A DNA stretch of 64,000 nucleotides from NCBI GenBank assembly GCA_041441465.1, contig JASDSY010000011.1, positions 23,264 to 87,263 of the forward strand. Reading direction: 5' to 3'. Positions 46,481 through 55,370 of this stretch are shown piece by piece (position 1 is the first letter of the stretch; every line of letters begins with the position of its first letter). The translations under genes and the position numbers were made by a program. The notes beneath the pieces are model-generated. The model was given only the letters and a program-made list of their open reading frames with translations, had not been told where the DNA came from and did no database searches. This DNA is from JASDSY01 sp041441465. Lineage in GTDB: Bacteria > Muiribacteriota > UBA9980.

Positions 46481-46930
46481 TGCCATTGTTGTGGGACCGC
46501 GTCCTGAAAGTCATCGTGACTTTCAGGCGCTTATTCTCAGGCACTTCCGCCATCACGGCTACGTGCCTTCCGAAATGTCCCCCAACAACTGGCATTCATA
46601 AATTTGTATTTTTGTGAATTTGTGACTTCTCACGCATAAGCTTAAGCGGAACGTAATTGTTAAATATTTTAAAGCCCTTGTTAGCCTGATTCGCCTGCCG
46701 AAGAAAAAATTTGGCAAATGTTCCTTTCGGCCGCAAACGATATTATATAATCCATTATAAATTTGCGCGGCCGATTGCCGTGTTACATCGAACGCGCAGC
46801 GGTCGATGTAACTAAGACACAAAAACAACAAAAGCAAACGACAGCATCATCAAAAGCAACGATAGATATAGCGGGATTAAAGAGGGGGGCGCGGGGGAAA
46901 TCAAAGGGCATTGCCCTTTGTGTCCCCCGT
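46481..46930 (-). repeat. Structured dispersed repeat, copy B
   Basis: Read on the minus strand this element shares its first 300 or so bases with copy A at 20869. Hairpins by plus-strand position: GGGGGA/TCCCCC outside CAAAGGGC/GCCCTTTG (46893-46928), GTTACATCGA/TCGATGTAAC (46782-46812), and CGGCCGC/GCGGCCG (46728-46773). At the far end a TGCCA-TTGTTG-GGGA outer stem (46481-46496 with 46578-46594) encloses CCTGAAAGTCA/TGACTTTCAGG (46503-46527) and AGGCAC/GTGCCT (46539-46568), a three-way junction. Like copy A it lies between convergent genes and encodes no credible protein. Confidence 0.85.
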
Positions 46931-46991
46931 CAACTCCAAGATAAAATAGCTGGCAGGGTTGCTGAAATGATATCATAAAATACCCGGCAGT

Positions 46992-48440
46992 CTAAAAGTT
47001 AAATATTTTATTGAAAGCTCTTTTTAATTTGCCAAAAAAAGATTTATTTTGGGCAAAGATTTCCTTAATTTTTTTACAGCTGGCCATTTCAAGGGCGTTA
47101 ATTCCACCTTTACCTTTTAATTCAGGATCGGCGCCGTAGTCAAGCAATAAATTTATCATTTTAATATTTTGAGTAAATTCGGTATGGCTCTGGCATAATT
47201 TAGATGACAGATATATAAGCGGAGTAAGTCCGAAAGAATCCATATGATCGGGTTTGGCGCCATGCTTTAAAAGAAGCGCCGCCGCGTTATAATTTCCGGC
47301 TTTGGCCGCTACATGAAGCGCCGTTATATTATCGCAGACGCTATAATCCGCATTTGCGCCGGCATTGAGAATTTGGGCGATGGCTATGACGTCATCCTTT
47401 TCAGCGGCGGCAAATAAAAGCGGCCCTTGATCATCTTTAGCACCGCATTCAATAAGAAGGTCGATAATTTCTTCCGAGCCGCCTTCGCGCGCGTATGAAA
47501 CAGCGGTTTTGCCATTTTTATCCAAAAGACTCGGATTCGCTTTTTTCTTCAAAAGAAATTTCACGCCGTCGATGTTATAATGATAACGTGAAAGCAGCAT
47601 CAGCGGTGTAATTCCGCCAGCAGGCTCAATAAAATTAATGTTCGCCCCGGCGTTTATAAGTTCCTCTATATTTTTCAAATCCTCGTTTGAATGTATTCCA
47701 TTTGAACATTCATGCAATAATTCGTAATCTATAGAATATGACCTGTCTAATTTTTGTAGCCGGCAAATAAGTTCCGGCGCTTTTCCATTTTTTTCAAAAT
47801 AAATCAAGGCGCTGCCAAAATAATTATCCCTGATAGTAACATCGGCGCCGCTGTCTATAAGCAGCTCAACAAGTATTGCATTTCCTGATTGCGCGGCATA
47901 GATTAATGCGGTTTTGCCCAAGCAGTCGCGCGCGTTCAGGTTAATTTTCGCCTCTATTAAAGAGGTCGCCGCTTCCAGATTAACTCCATTACCTTGAATC
48001 AGGGCCATAAGCGCGTTATTACCATGATTATCGGAGTTATTTGGATCTGCTCCTTTTTCTATAAGCAGTTTTACCAATTCGCAATTTCCGGAACGGGCGG
48101 CTATTATAAGCGGCGTACTGCCGCTTCCTATATCTTCTTTTATTTCAATATTCGCCCCGCGGTTTATAAGTTCAATAACTAATTTAATCCAGCCAAGTTC
48201 GCAGGCCCTTGTCAAAAAAGTCCGGCAGCCGTCGTAATCACTCGCCGGATGAATTGAAAATGCTCTATTAATATCATCTTTAGTCAATGTTTTTATTAAT
48301 TCAAGCGCCTTACTTATTAAAGCTTCTAATTTTGATTCATTCTCAGCGGAAACAACATTATTTTTTTTAAAACTTAATGTCTCAGTTTCGCCGGAAATCA
48401 TCAATTCAAATAAAGAATTGCTATTTGGATTTTTACTCAT
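46992..48440 (-). CDS. Cytoplasmic ankyrin-repeat protein
   Basis: A 482-residue protein made of about ten ankyrin repeats (roughly residues 70-465), with clear units such as GSTPLIIAARSGNCELVKLLIEKGADPN, GKTALIYAAQSGNAILVELLIDSGADVT and NITALHVAAKAGNYNAAALLLKHGAKPD. The first 65 residues are a charged helical cap. No signal peptide or membrane segment is present, so it stays in the cytoplasm unless exported by an unrecognised route. Ankyrin arrays bind proteins, and the partner is unknown. GGAG precedes the ATG. It is the last of a same-strand run with the RelA/SpoT gene (72-base gap), but a functional link is not shown. Confidence 0.93.
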   Translation of the reverse strand: MSKNPNSNSLFELMISGETETLSFKKNNVVSAENESKLEALISKALELIKTLTKDDINRAFSIHPASDYDGCRTFLTRACELGWIKLVIELINRGANIEIKEDIGSGSTPLIIAARSGNCELVKLLIEKGADPNNSDNHGNNALMALIQGNGVNLEAATSLIEAKINLNARDCLGKTALIYAAQSGNAILVELLIDSGADVTIRDNYFGSALIYFEKNGKAPELICRLQKLDRSYSIDYELLHECSNGIHSNEDLKNIEELINAGANINFIEPAGGITPLMLLSRYHYNIDGVKFLLKKKANPSLLDKNGKTAVSYAREGGSEEIIDLLIECGAKDDQGPLLFAAAEKDDVIAIAQILNAGANADYSVCDNITALHVAAKAGNYNAAALLLKHGAKPDHMDSFGLTPLIYLSSKLCQSHTEFTQNIKMINLLLDYGADPELKGKGGINALEMASCKKIKEIFAQNKSFFGKLKRAFNKIFNF

Positions 48441-48512
48441 AAATTCTCCTGTATTTCTTAAAATATAGGATTCATATCATTTATAAAGCGGCAGCAACCA
48501 TAAATGAATAAA

Positions 48513-49601
48513 TTATTTTAATATTTTCGTAAGCTCGTTTTCCTCGATAAAATTTCCATTATCATCGATAATATATATTCTTTCATCTCTGATATATTTA
48601 TTGATATTGACGTTATATCTCAGCAGTGCCTTAATATCAGATAAACCGAATAATATTGAATTGGTATCCAGCACAAAATCAAAATATTTGCTTATATCAG
48701 TAATAATCATAATTATCCTTAATAAACCCAGAAAATCTGTCTTAACAATAAATTCGCCGATTTTTTCCTCGATATCGTCCGGAATGATTTTATCGAGCTC
48801 GTCGATTGTCGATAAACCGAATTTGTACAATTCTGAAATGATAAATCTATCGCCGCTGTTGTATTTGCCGTATTCAGGTTTAAGGCCGTTATTTATGGAA
48901 TTCGCAAATTTTATGGTCAAAAAATTAGTAAGCGAAATGGTTGATATTCCGATTCCGGTATATCTTTTTTGGCTCATTAAGATTGAAGTGCTGCTCGTGT
49001 AATTTTCAATTTCTTCGACTACACGATTTATATTTTTATCGATAAGTTCGAGAGCGCCCGCAAGTAAATTTAGCTGTCTTTTTATTCCAAGCGGCAGTTC
49101 ACCCTGAAATTTGTAATTTTTGTCATGTTCAATTTCAGCCCAGGCATGTTCCAAAATTGATCTTACCTGTATTTCAACGCAGACCGAACCATAGACTGAA
49201 AATTTAGGATCATCGTTTTTAAGTTTGACGACTTTATGAAGCGATCTGTAACCTATTTTATTAATTCCGAGTTCTTCAGATTTATCAATGGAATGTTCTT
49301 CTACTTTATCAAAAAGCGAATCGATTATCTTGGAAATTTTATGGATATCATTTTCTATATAAGTAATAACTCTGACGCCAATGACATCGGTTATTTCCGT
49401 AACCGGATCTTTATATTTAGATTTTAAAGCCTTGTCGATAAATTTTTTTTCTTCTTTAATACGGCCCTTAAGGTCATATACTATTAATTTTTTCGAATCA
49501 ATTTCATTATTGATTTTGGCTATTGTATAATACATAAATTGTTTATACTTTTCTTTTACTGAATCATACCATTTTTTTATATCTTCCAAGTTTTTTTTCA
49601 T
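48513..49601 (-). CDS. RelA/SpoT-domain (p)ppGpp synthetase-like protein
   Basis: A 362-residue protein with a single RelA/SpoT synthetase domain (about 25-210) and no HD hydrolase, TGS or ACT domain. Visible motifs are LKGRIKEEKKFIDKAL (nucleotide-binding basic stretch), ITDVIGVRVITYIENDI (catalytic Asp), IGYRSLHKVVK and EIQVRSILEHAWAEIEHDKNYK. All active-site residues look present. The C-terminal 150 residues are a helical domain I do not recognise. Small stand-alone enzymes of this group make alarmones, and some are toxSAS toxins that pyrophosphorylate tRNA or make ppApp in phage defence. ATG 49601 has GGAG six bases upstream. No separate antitoxin gene is evident, though the C-terminal domain or the HxlR gene could restrain it. 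Confidence 0.88.
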   Translation of the reverse strand: MKKNLEDIKKWYDSVKEKYKQFMYYTIAKINNEIDSKKLIVYDLKGRIKEEKKFIDKALKSKYKDPVTEITDVIGVRVITYIENDIHKISKIIDSLFDKVEEHSIDKSEELGINKIGYRSLHKVVKLKNDDPKFSVYGSVCVEIQVRSILEHAWAEIEHDKNYKFQGELPLGIKRQLNLLAGALELIDKNINRVVEEIENYTSSTSILMSQKRYTGIGISTISLTNFLTIKFANSINNGLKPEYGKYNSGDRFIISELYKFGLSTIDELDKIIPDDIEEKIGEFIVKTDFLGLLRIIMIITDISKYFDFVLDTNSILFGLSDIKALLRYNVNINKYIRDERIYIIDDNGNFIEENELTKILK

Positions 49602-49687
49602 AAGAAACTCCAAAAATTACAATAACTGATTACATTAGATTGCGATTAATACTATAAAAAAGGCTTTGTGAATTATAAAAAAGCGAG

Positions 49688-50023
49688 TTATTTTTTATTT
49701 TGCTCTCTAATATAATCCCGGCCGATTTCCTGCATTATCTCAAGCGCGGCGGAAATTTTTCTGCCTTTGTCTTCAGTCAGGAAATATTCTACTTTTAGCG
49801 GGTACCCTTCATAATTTATTTTATCGACAATTCCGAATTCTCTTAATTCTTTTAATTGTTCCAGGAGCATTTTCTGGCTTATGCCCTTTATATCCTGTTC
49901 GAGTTGAGACAATGACGAACGGCCACGATATCGCAGCTGCCATATAATGACGGTTTTCCACTTGCCTTTTATGATATCATGCACTATTTCAAGAGGACAT
50001 GTATATTCTTTTCTGATTTTCAT
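49688..50023 (-). CDS. HxlR family winged-helix regulator
   Basis: A 111-residue DNA-binding protein of the HxlR family. It starts with the family Cys segment EYTCPLEIVHDIIKGKWKTVIIWQL (Cys9, often redox- or aldehyde-sensing) and continues with RYRGRSSLSQLEQDIKGISQKMLLEQLKELREFGIVDKINYEG (recognition helix). It ends in the wing VEYFLTEDKGRKI. It probably represses nearby genes as a dimer. AGGTG precedes the ATG. It lies 86 bases before the RelA/SpoT gene and 46 bases after the ankyrin gene on the same strand, so it could control either. No obvious dyad operator is seen in the short gaps. Confidence 0.93.
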   Translation of the reverse strand: MKIRKEYTCPLEIVHDIIKGKWKTVIIWQLRYRGRSSLSQLEQDIKGISQKMLLEQLKELREFGIVDKINYEGYPLKVEYFLTEDKGRKISAALEIMQEIGRDYIREQNKK

Positions 50024-50069
50024 ATATTATTCACCTGAATATTTTAATTACATATTTTTTATTAATTTA

Positions 50070-51566
50070 TTATTCGGCGGCTTTAACTGAATTAAGAAAA
50101 TCGATCGCGGCTGCCTGCTTGGATTTTTTTGCGTAGCCAAGGGCGGTAAGGCCGTTATTTGCTCTGACGTTCACATCAACGCCGGCGTCTATCAAAAATT
50201 TCATAAGCGGAATATTGCCGTTCCGCGCGGCTTTCATCAATACTGTTTCGCCGTACTTATTTTTGACATTGGCCGAAATTTTTTTCTCAGAGAGTATACG
50301 TGCGATTTCAACCGCTTTCTCATTAGCTTCAGGACTTATTCCGCCGTTAGTCAACTCAAAATAACAATTTTCGCCGATCCCGTTAATAACGTTTAAGTCA
50401 GCGCCTTTTTCTACCAAATATTTAAAACCAGCAACATTCTTATTCACAATTGCCGCCTTCAGCGGAGTCCACATAATGTTGCTGTTATAATTTATGCGTG
50501 CGCCTTTTTCGACTAAATATTTCAAAATATCAAGCTTATACTCGTTAGAGGCAGCAAGCGCCGTTGCCCGCATCGCGTCCTTCATCAAATCAGGTCCGTA
50601 TTCGCTTTCCACAACCGCTTTGATAGTGTCTAACGAACGCGAAACTACCGCGTGATACAATAAATCGTCGTTATATTTATCTAATTTTGTTATATCGATC
50701 TTTTTTGTTAAAAGATATTTTACTATTTCGCTTTCTTTGGCGTCAACAGCAAGGCCGATGAGTTTTTTACCGTACATATCGCTTACATTATATTCGGCGC
50801 CATTTTCGACCAGCAATTTAAACATTTCTAATTTCTTCGATTTAAATTCTAATTCGGAAGTATCCAGAGAATTGTCGGCGCGCCATCTAAGTCTGATTTT
50901 CCTTTTGAAAGCCGAATATTTCAGATTAATTACGGATATCAATACCGGCATACTATCCTGCGAAAAATCTTTAATGGCATAGCCGTTTTTTATCAATTCC
51001 TTCATCTTTTCAATATCGAGCTCGGTCGCTGCTTTTAATAATATTTCACGGGTATTTGAACTTTCAACCGCCGAATTAATTGTATTAACCTGTTTATTTA
51101 AATTGTTATCCGTATAACTGTTTGTTTTGTAAGTTTTATTTTTTGGAAAATTATGCGCTTTCTTTCCTTTAGTTTTAATGAATTCCTGCATTTCGGCAAG
51201 GTTTTTTTTATGCCAGGGGCAGTACATATCGTAGCCGCCCCAGATATTAAAACTGAAAACATAGACGCTGTCAGTCGAGGCCGGACATGTAAGCAGCGCT
51301 TCATTTTTCACGTATTTTTTCTCGACGAGTTCTTTTACGTTAACATTTATTTGGCCTGGATTATCTAGCAAATACAGCTCGATTACGCCGTAAAAATATT
51401 TAAGATTGGCCAGGCACGCTTTATCCAATTCATTAATTCCATCATCGGCCTGGTTTGAAACCTGTTCTGTATTGCCGCTATCCTGCGCATACGATAATGA
51501 ATAACAACTAAAATTCAAAAATAAAATAAAATACACGACTATCACTTTTAAAAACTTTTTTTTCAT
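50070..51566 (-). CDS. Exported ankyrin-repeat protein with pilin-like N-domain
   Basis: A 498-residue protein with a signal peptide (about 1-27, ending SYAQD). A domain of about 80 residues follows: KACLANLKYFYGVIELYLLDNPG, ELVEKKYVKNEALLTCPASTDSVY. This resembles the globular part of GspG-like pseudopilins, minus the usual N-terminal helix. After a Lys-rich linker come about eight ankyrin repeats (roughly 175-490) such as TVLMKAARNGNIPLMKFLIDAGVDVN. The partner is unknown. The pilin-like domain suggests an association with a filament or secretion apparatus, which is inference. AAGGA precedes the ATG at long spacing. It is upstream of the HxlR gene on the same strand. Confidence 0.88.
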   Translation of the reverse strand: MKKKFLKVIVVYFILFLNFSCYSLSYAQDSGNTEQVSNQADDGINELDKACLANLKYFYGVIELYLLDNPGQINVNVKELVEKKYVKNEALLTCPASTDSVYVFSFNIWGGYDMYCPWHKKNLAEMQEFIKTKGKKAHNFPKNKTYKTNSYTDNNLNKQVNTINSAVESSNTREILLKAATELDIEKMKELIKNGYAIKDFSQDSMPVLISVINLKYSAFKRKIRLRWRADNSLDTSELEFKSKKLEMFKLLVENGAEYNVSDMYGKKLIGLAVDAKESEIVKYLLTKKIDITKLDKYNDDLLYHAVVSRSLDTIKAVVESEYGPDLMKDAMRATALAASNEYKLDILKYLVEKGARINYNSNIMWTPLKAAIVNKNVAGFKYLVEKGADLNVINGIGENCYFELTNGGISPEANEKAVEIARILSEKKISANVKNKYGETVLMKAARNGNIPLMKFLIDAGVDVNVRANNGLTALGYAKKSKQAAAIDFLNSVKAAE

Positions 51567-51790
51567 CAGTTAACATTTCCTTATAATTTTTATTTATTAT
51601 TTATTAATCAAAAAAATAATACTTTAAAATCATTTATTTTGTAATTACTATAAGCATGAAAAGCCTTATTTTTTTCATTTATCGGATTGGTAATATTTAT
51701 GTTTTTTAAGTATTATATTATCACTATAATAAAATTACCTTATTTTAACATAAAACATTTAAAAGTCAAAAAAATATATTTTCATAACAA

Positions 51791-51826
51791 CAAAAAAAGC
51801 GCACCCAAATTCGAGCGCGCTTTTTA
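51791..51826 (-). terminator. Terminator of the secreted-protein gene
   Basis: AAAAAAAGCGC pairs with GCGCTTTTT, with a 14-base loop containing GAGC. It lies about 25 bases beyond the minus-strand stop at 51851. Confidence 0.75.
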
Positions 51827-51850
51827 TTTTTTTATTGATGTTAAATTATT

Positions 51851-52705
51851 TTATTTGTTCCAGTTATAATTTGCAGCGTGTTTAATTGTTTTGAAATTAA
51901 ATGTGTCATTAAAAAGCGTAACATTTTTATTTTTGCCGTTCATATTGAGGGCTAAAACTTCGATTGTTATATCAGGGTTAAAAAGCACTTTTTTGTTCTT
52001 GCCGAAAAACCAGTGATCTTTAGCTTTTACTGTCACTTTATCGAGGAGTCCAGGGAAGGTTTTGGCTATACCTTTGAATAATGTCGAGTTATGGCCGTAA
52101 ACATTTTTTATCATTGCCTGGAGCGCTACGTCACATGCTCCGAAATCGGCAGCCATAATGTCTTCTTTTGTTATATTTACGCCGTAAGGAATCGAGTGGA
52201 CATGTATTTTAACGCGGATCGAGACATCTTTTAAGGGTTTACCGCAATAATTTTTACGAAGCTGCGATATGAAATATTTATCCTTTGGATTGACTGTTAC
52301 AACACAGCCGACTTTATTTAATACCAGGAGCTGTTTAAATGAACGGTATACCATCATAGGAGCGTTATGGTTATTGCAGAACGCTTCGAGGTTAGCGACA
52401 TATTTTTTAGGAACAACGCAGTAATATAATTTGGCTGATTCTTCGTTGCCGGCCGGAGCTGAAACTGAACCTTCATCTCTTGTAACTACCGCCGAACCGG
52501 TCGGATTTTCAATTGCTTTGGTTTCGGCATCGTTTTCGCCTTTAGGTGAAACGAAAGGTTCGTCGTCATTGACCGCGGTAATTCCGTGAAGTGCCTGAGC
52601 CTTTAAAAAATCTTCTGCATCGTCGCTCGCGAAAGCTGATGAATTAAAAGAAAATAAACACATAAAAACCATAAGTGCTAAAACCGCTAATCTGTTTTTC
52701 TTCAT
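51851..52705 (-). CDS. Secreted hypothetical protein
   Basis: Not recognised. A 284-residue protein with a signal peptide (about 1-27, cleavage after AFA). An acidic, low-complexity segment rich in Asp, Glu and Pro (about 28-90) is followed by a globular domain (about 91-284). That domain contains LYYCVVPKKYVANLEAFCNN, KVGCVVTVNPKDKYFISQLRKNYCGKPL and VSIRVKIHVHSIPYGVNITKEDI. Five Cys residues in the mature part could form disulfides. The start is firm, with GAGGAGG upstream. It is transcribed alone, with a terminator after it. It is too divergent to place, though the alternating strands suggest a periplasmic alpha/beta fold. Confidence 0.75.
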   Translation of the reverse strand: MKKNRLAVLALMVFMCLFSFNSSAFASDDAEDFLKAQALHGITAVNDDEPFVSPKGENDAETKAIENPTGSAVVTRDEGSVSAPAGNEESAKLYYCVVPKKYVANLEAFCNNHNAPMMVYRSFKQLLVLNKVGCVVTVNPKDKYFISQLRKNYCGKPLKDVSIRVKIHVHSIPYGVNITKEDIMAADFGACDVALQAMIKNVYGHNSTLFKGIAKTFPGLLDKVTVKAKDHWFFGKNKKVLFNPDITIEVLALNMNGKNKNVTLFNDTFNFKTIKHAANYNWNK

Positions 52706-52852
52706 TTAAACTTCCTCCTCTGGGGGATCAAAATTTTTATGTGTCATTATACTATAAAAATTACTTTTTGTTCCACATATTTCAAAAAATTTTTTTTATG
52801 AATTATAAAAATGAATTACCCTATTTTTATTGGTATTTGATGGGTACAGGCA

Positions 52853-52893
52853 TAAAAAAATAGGACCGCCTAAAAATATTTTTTAGAAAGTCC
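52853..52893 (-). terminator. Terminator after the truncated barrel gene
   Basis: On the minus strand GGAC-(TTT)-CTAAAAA pairs with TTTTTAG-(GCG)-GTCC, followed by TATTTTTTTA. It lies 65 bases past the stop at 52958. Confidence 0.75.
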
Positions 52894-52957
52894 ATCTTAA
52901 TATTGAACTTATTTACGATACTTTTTATATAAGCCTATTTTATATAAAATTTGTTTT

Positions 52958-53485
52958 TTAATTTTCATCTGAATAAAAGTTAGCTGAAACATTTTCATTG
53001 AGGTCATATTTTACATTTAACCTGGTCCTGTTTATAAAGGTTGAGTTATTAAAGTTATTACCGCCGTTCATTCTGTAATTATTATTTTCCCACCTCAGCC
53101 TGTCTTCAATAAATATTGCCGGTTTGCCGTTTTTTTTCTTTTTAGCAGTTACAGCGTCATTAATTTCTTTATCAGGATTATTTTTTATGACTTTTACGCC
53201 ATTCACTTCGTTGATAATAATATTTTCTGTGGTAGCGCCGGCTGCCAATGTGTTAATTGGCTTATTTATGTCATTACTTAAAATCAAGACAGAATCGCTG
53301 CCGTTATTTGACTCGTTTAACGAAGATATTTTATCCTTCAGCATATGAAATTTATATGACTTAACCGGCCCGGCTCCTTCATTTTCAGCACCATACACAA
53401 TGAATTCCGAATAAGGCCAAACCATAAGCATTGCAAGCAGCATAAAATTAAATATAATTTTTGAAATTCTTAAAATCATTTTCAT
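52958..53485 (-). pseudogene. Truncated outer-membrane beta-barrel protein
   Basis: A 175-codon frame with a signal peptide (about 1-32). A linker rich in Ser, Asn and Lys (about 33-115) is followed by the beginning of an outer-membrane barrel: IEDRLRWENNNYRMNGG, STFINRTRLNVKYDLNENVSANFYSDEN. These are the first two or three amphipathic strands of porin-like proteins (alginate export or O/P porin-like, normally 350-500 residues). The frame then stops and nothing barrel-like follows in any frame before the terminator, so the 3' part seems to be deleted. A weak SD precedes the start. A short functional protein cannot be excluded. Confidence 0.6.
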
Positions 53486-53805
53486 AATCCTCCATAATTA
53501 AAAGTACTATACTTCGAGTCAAATTTTTTATTCCAAAATAGTTTGTAAATTAAATAAAATTTTTTTAATTGATAAAAACGAATCAAAATATTTATTTGTA
53601 AACAAAGTATCCTGTAACGGTTTTTAATAAAGGCATTATAACATTTTTAACTGCATATATCAAGGGAATATTAACGGACATATAGCAGGATTCAACGCGT
53701 TTTGACATGTTTAAATAAATATTGATATTTTTAATCAAAAATAATATAATAAAACCCCTATTTGATAAGATTACTCACATACATAAAAATAACGGAGACT
53801 ATAAA

Positions 53806-55245
53806 ATGTTAAAAATATTTTCACGCCGTATAACATTCATAGTTATTCAAGCGCTGTTCCTGATACTTTTCAATATTATGATATGCAATTCACAAGAAAA
53901 TCAAAGTAATTCCGAAACACAAAAAATAATTAACCTCGAAAACCAGATTTATAAAGAACCTGATAAATTTTCTTTTGATGCGCACAATGAATTGCGGCAT
54001 CTTTACTCCAGCCGTAATGAGCATAAAGCGTTTTATCATTGCGACGAAATATTTAAACATTCACCGATGAATAATTATATCCTTTCGATTTTGTCCGGCT
54101 GGCAGCTTGATAAAGACTTTAAAAGCGCTATAATTTCATTAGAAAACAACAGAAAAAAATATCCTGTTTTTCAATTTGTAAACGCGGCATGTTTAATAAA
54201 AGAAGGCGAGCTCTATTTAAAGCTCGGCAATAAAAGCGCAGCAAGCCTGATACTTGAGCATGTTCAAAAATTACCTGATAACCAATTAGAAACCTATAAA
54301 ACTATCGCTAAGGCAATGGCTGCAAATATCGGCCGCAAACCGTTTCCGGAGCCGTGGCAAATACCAGTCCTCGAAATACGATATTTTCCAGTGACGCCGG
54401 ACGGTCAAAAAATAGATATCGCCGTGACATCTAACGTATCTGCTTCTTTAAGCGAAATACGCCAAAAATGCGATAACTTAACACAAAATATAATAACGTC
54501 GCTCGAGGAAGGCAGCCGGTTCAGGGCCTACAAAAATTCAGCGGCCGCCTCGAGCTTAAAATATAAAATCATTGATAAACTTGAATTTTTAGAACCATTG
54601 CCGCACAGCCGATATAAAAAATTCTCCGACTACAAAAAAATTCTCGAGCGTGTTAATATCAAGGATTACGTTGAAAATAAAGGCGTAAAGGAAGTATGGA
54701 TCTGGGGTTATCATTCGCCTGAACTCGCGCCGTGGGAATCGAATATGGCAAGCCCCTACGGCGATATTTCCAACAGCGACCGCGATCCGGCCGATCTGCC
54801 GATTTTAGGCTCTACATATACTGTTTATCATTATAATTACGAGCGGACGGCTTCCGAAGCGGTAGAAAATCACATGCACCAAATAGAGACCTTAATAATT
54901 AATTTTAATAAAGACCTCTGGGAGCGTTTCGCCGGCGTTCCGGGAAATTGGCGCTGCGGCAACTGCCACTATCCGCCCAACGGAAAACATGACTACGATT
55001 GGTCAAATAAGAGTTATGTAGAAACTGATATAGAAGACTGGCGCCCCGAAAGTATCGGCGAGAAAATATCAATAAACTGCGATAAGTGGCAGGGCGACAG
55101 CCTGAAATGGTTTATATACTGGATGCAAAGCCTGCCCGGCGCCGGCAATAACCTGCCTTATCTCGGAAAAAAATTAACGAACTGGTGGGTTGTCATAGGC
55201 GATTATGACGGCATGATACAAATGCCCAACGCGCTGTTTGAATAA
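53806..55245 (+). CDS. Exported protein with conserved Trp/His-rich domain
   Basis: A 479-residue protein with an N-terminal hydrophobic segment (about 8-26, then QENQ), probably a signal peptide. Residues 30-180 look like TPR-type helices (FSFDAHNELRHLYSSRNEH, LYLKLGNKSAASLILEHVQ). The C-terminal 270 residues have the phrases VWIWGYHSPELAPWESNMASPYGDISNSDR, YTVYHYNYERTASEAVENHMHQIE and WRCGNCHYPPNG. I know similar conserved proteins of unknown function from other bacteria. The H-x-H-x2-E arrangement in NHMHQIE and the C-x2-C-H pair suggest a metal centre. ATG 53806 is nine bases after GGAG; in-frame ATGs further upstream have no SD. It is a single transcription unit. Confidence 0.75.
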   Translation: MLKIFSRRITFIVIQALFLILFNIMICNSQENQSNSETQKIINLENQIYKEPDKFSFDAHNELRHLYSSRNEHKAFYHCDEIFKHSPMNNYILSILSGWQLDKDFKSAIISLENNRKKYPVFQFVNAACLIKEGELYLKLGNKSAASLILEHVQKLPDNQLETYKTIAKAMAANIGRKPFPEPWQIPVLEIRYFPVTPDGQKIDIAVTSNVSASLSEIRQKCDNLTQNIITSLEEGSRFRAYKNSAAASSLKYKIIDKLEFLEPLPHSRYKKFSDYKKILERVNIKDYVENKGVKEVWIWGYHSPELAPWESNMASPYGDISNSDRDPADLPILGSTYTVYHYNYERTASEAVENHMHQIETLIINFNKDLWERFAGVPGNWRCGNCHYPPNGKHDYDWSNKSYVETDIEDWRPESIGEKISINCDKWQGDSLKWFIYWMQSLPGAGNNLPYLGKKLTNWWVVIGDYDGMIQMPNALFE

Positions 55246-55370
55246 AAATGACAATAGAAATAACATAGTTTTTTATGAAATTTTATAATATAAAAAAATA
55301 GAAATATTTTAAAAATTAAAACATTTCTATTTTTGGGATATATTTTTTCAATTAAAAATTAAAATCAATT

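Noticed and set aside
46559..46978. Short open frames inside repeat copy B
   Set aside because: They lie on both strands across the structured repeat, with no SD and no match to frames in copy A.
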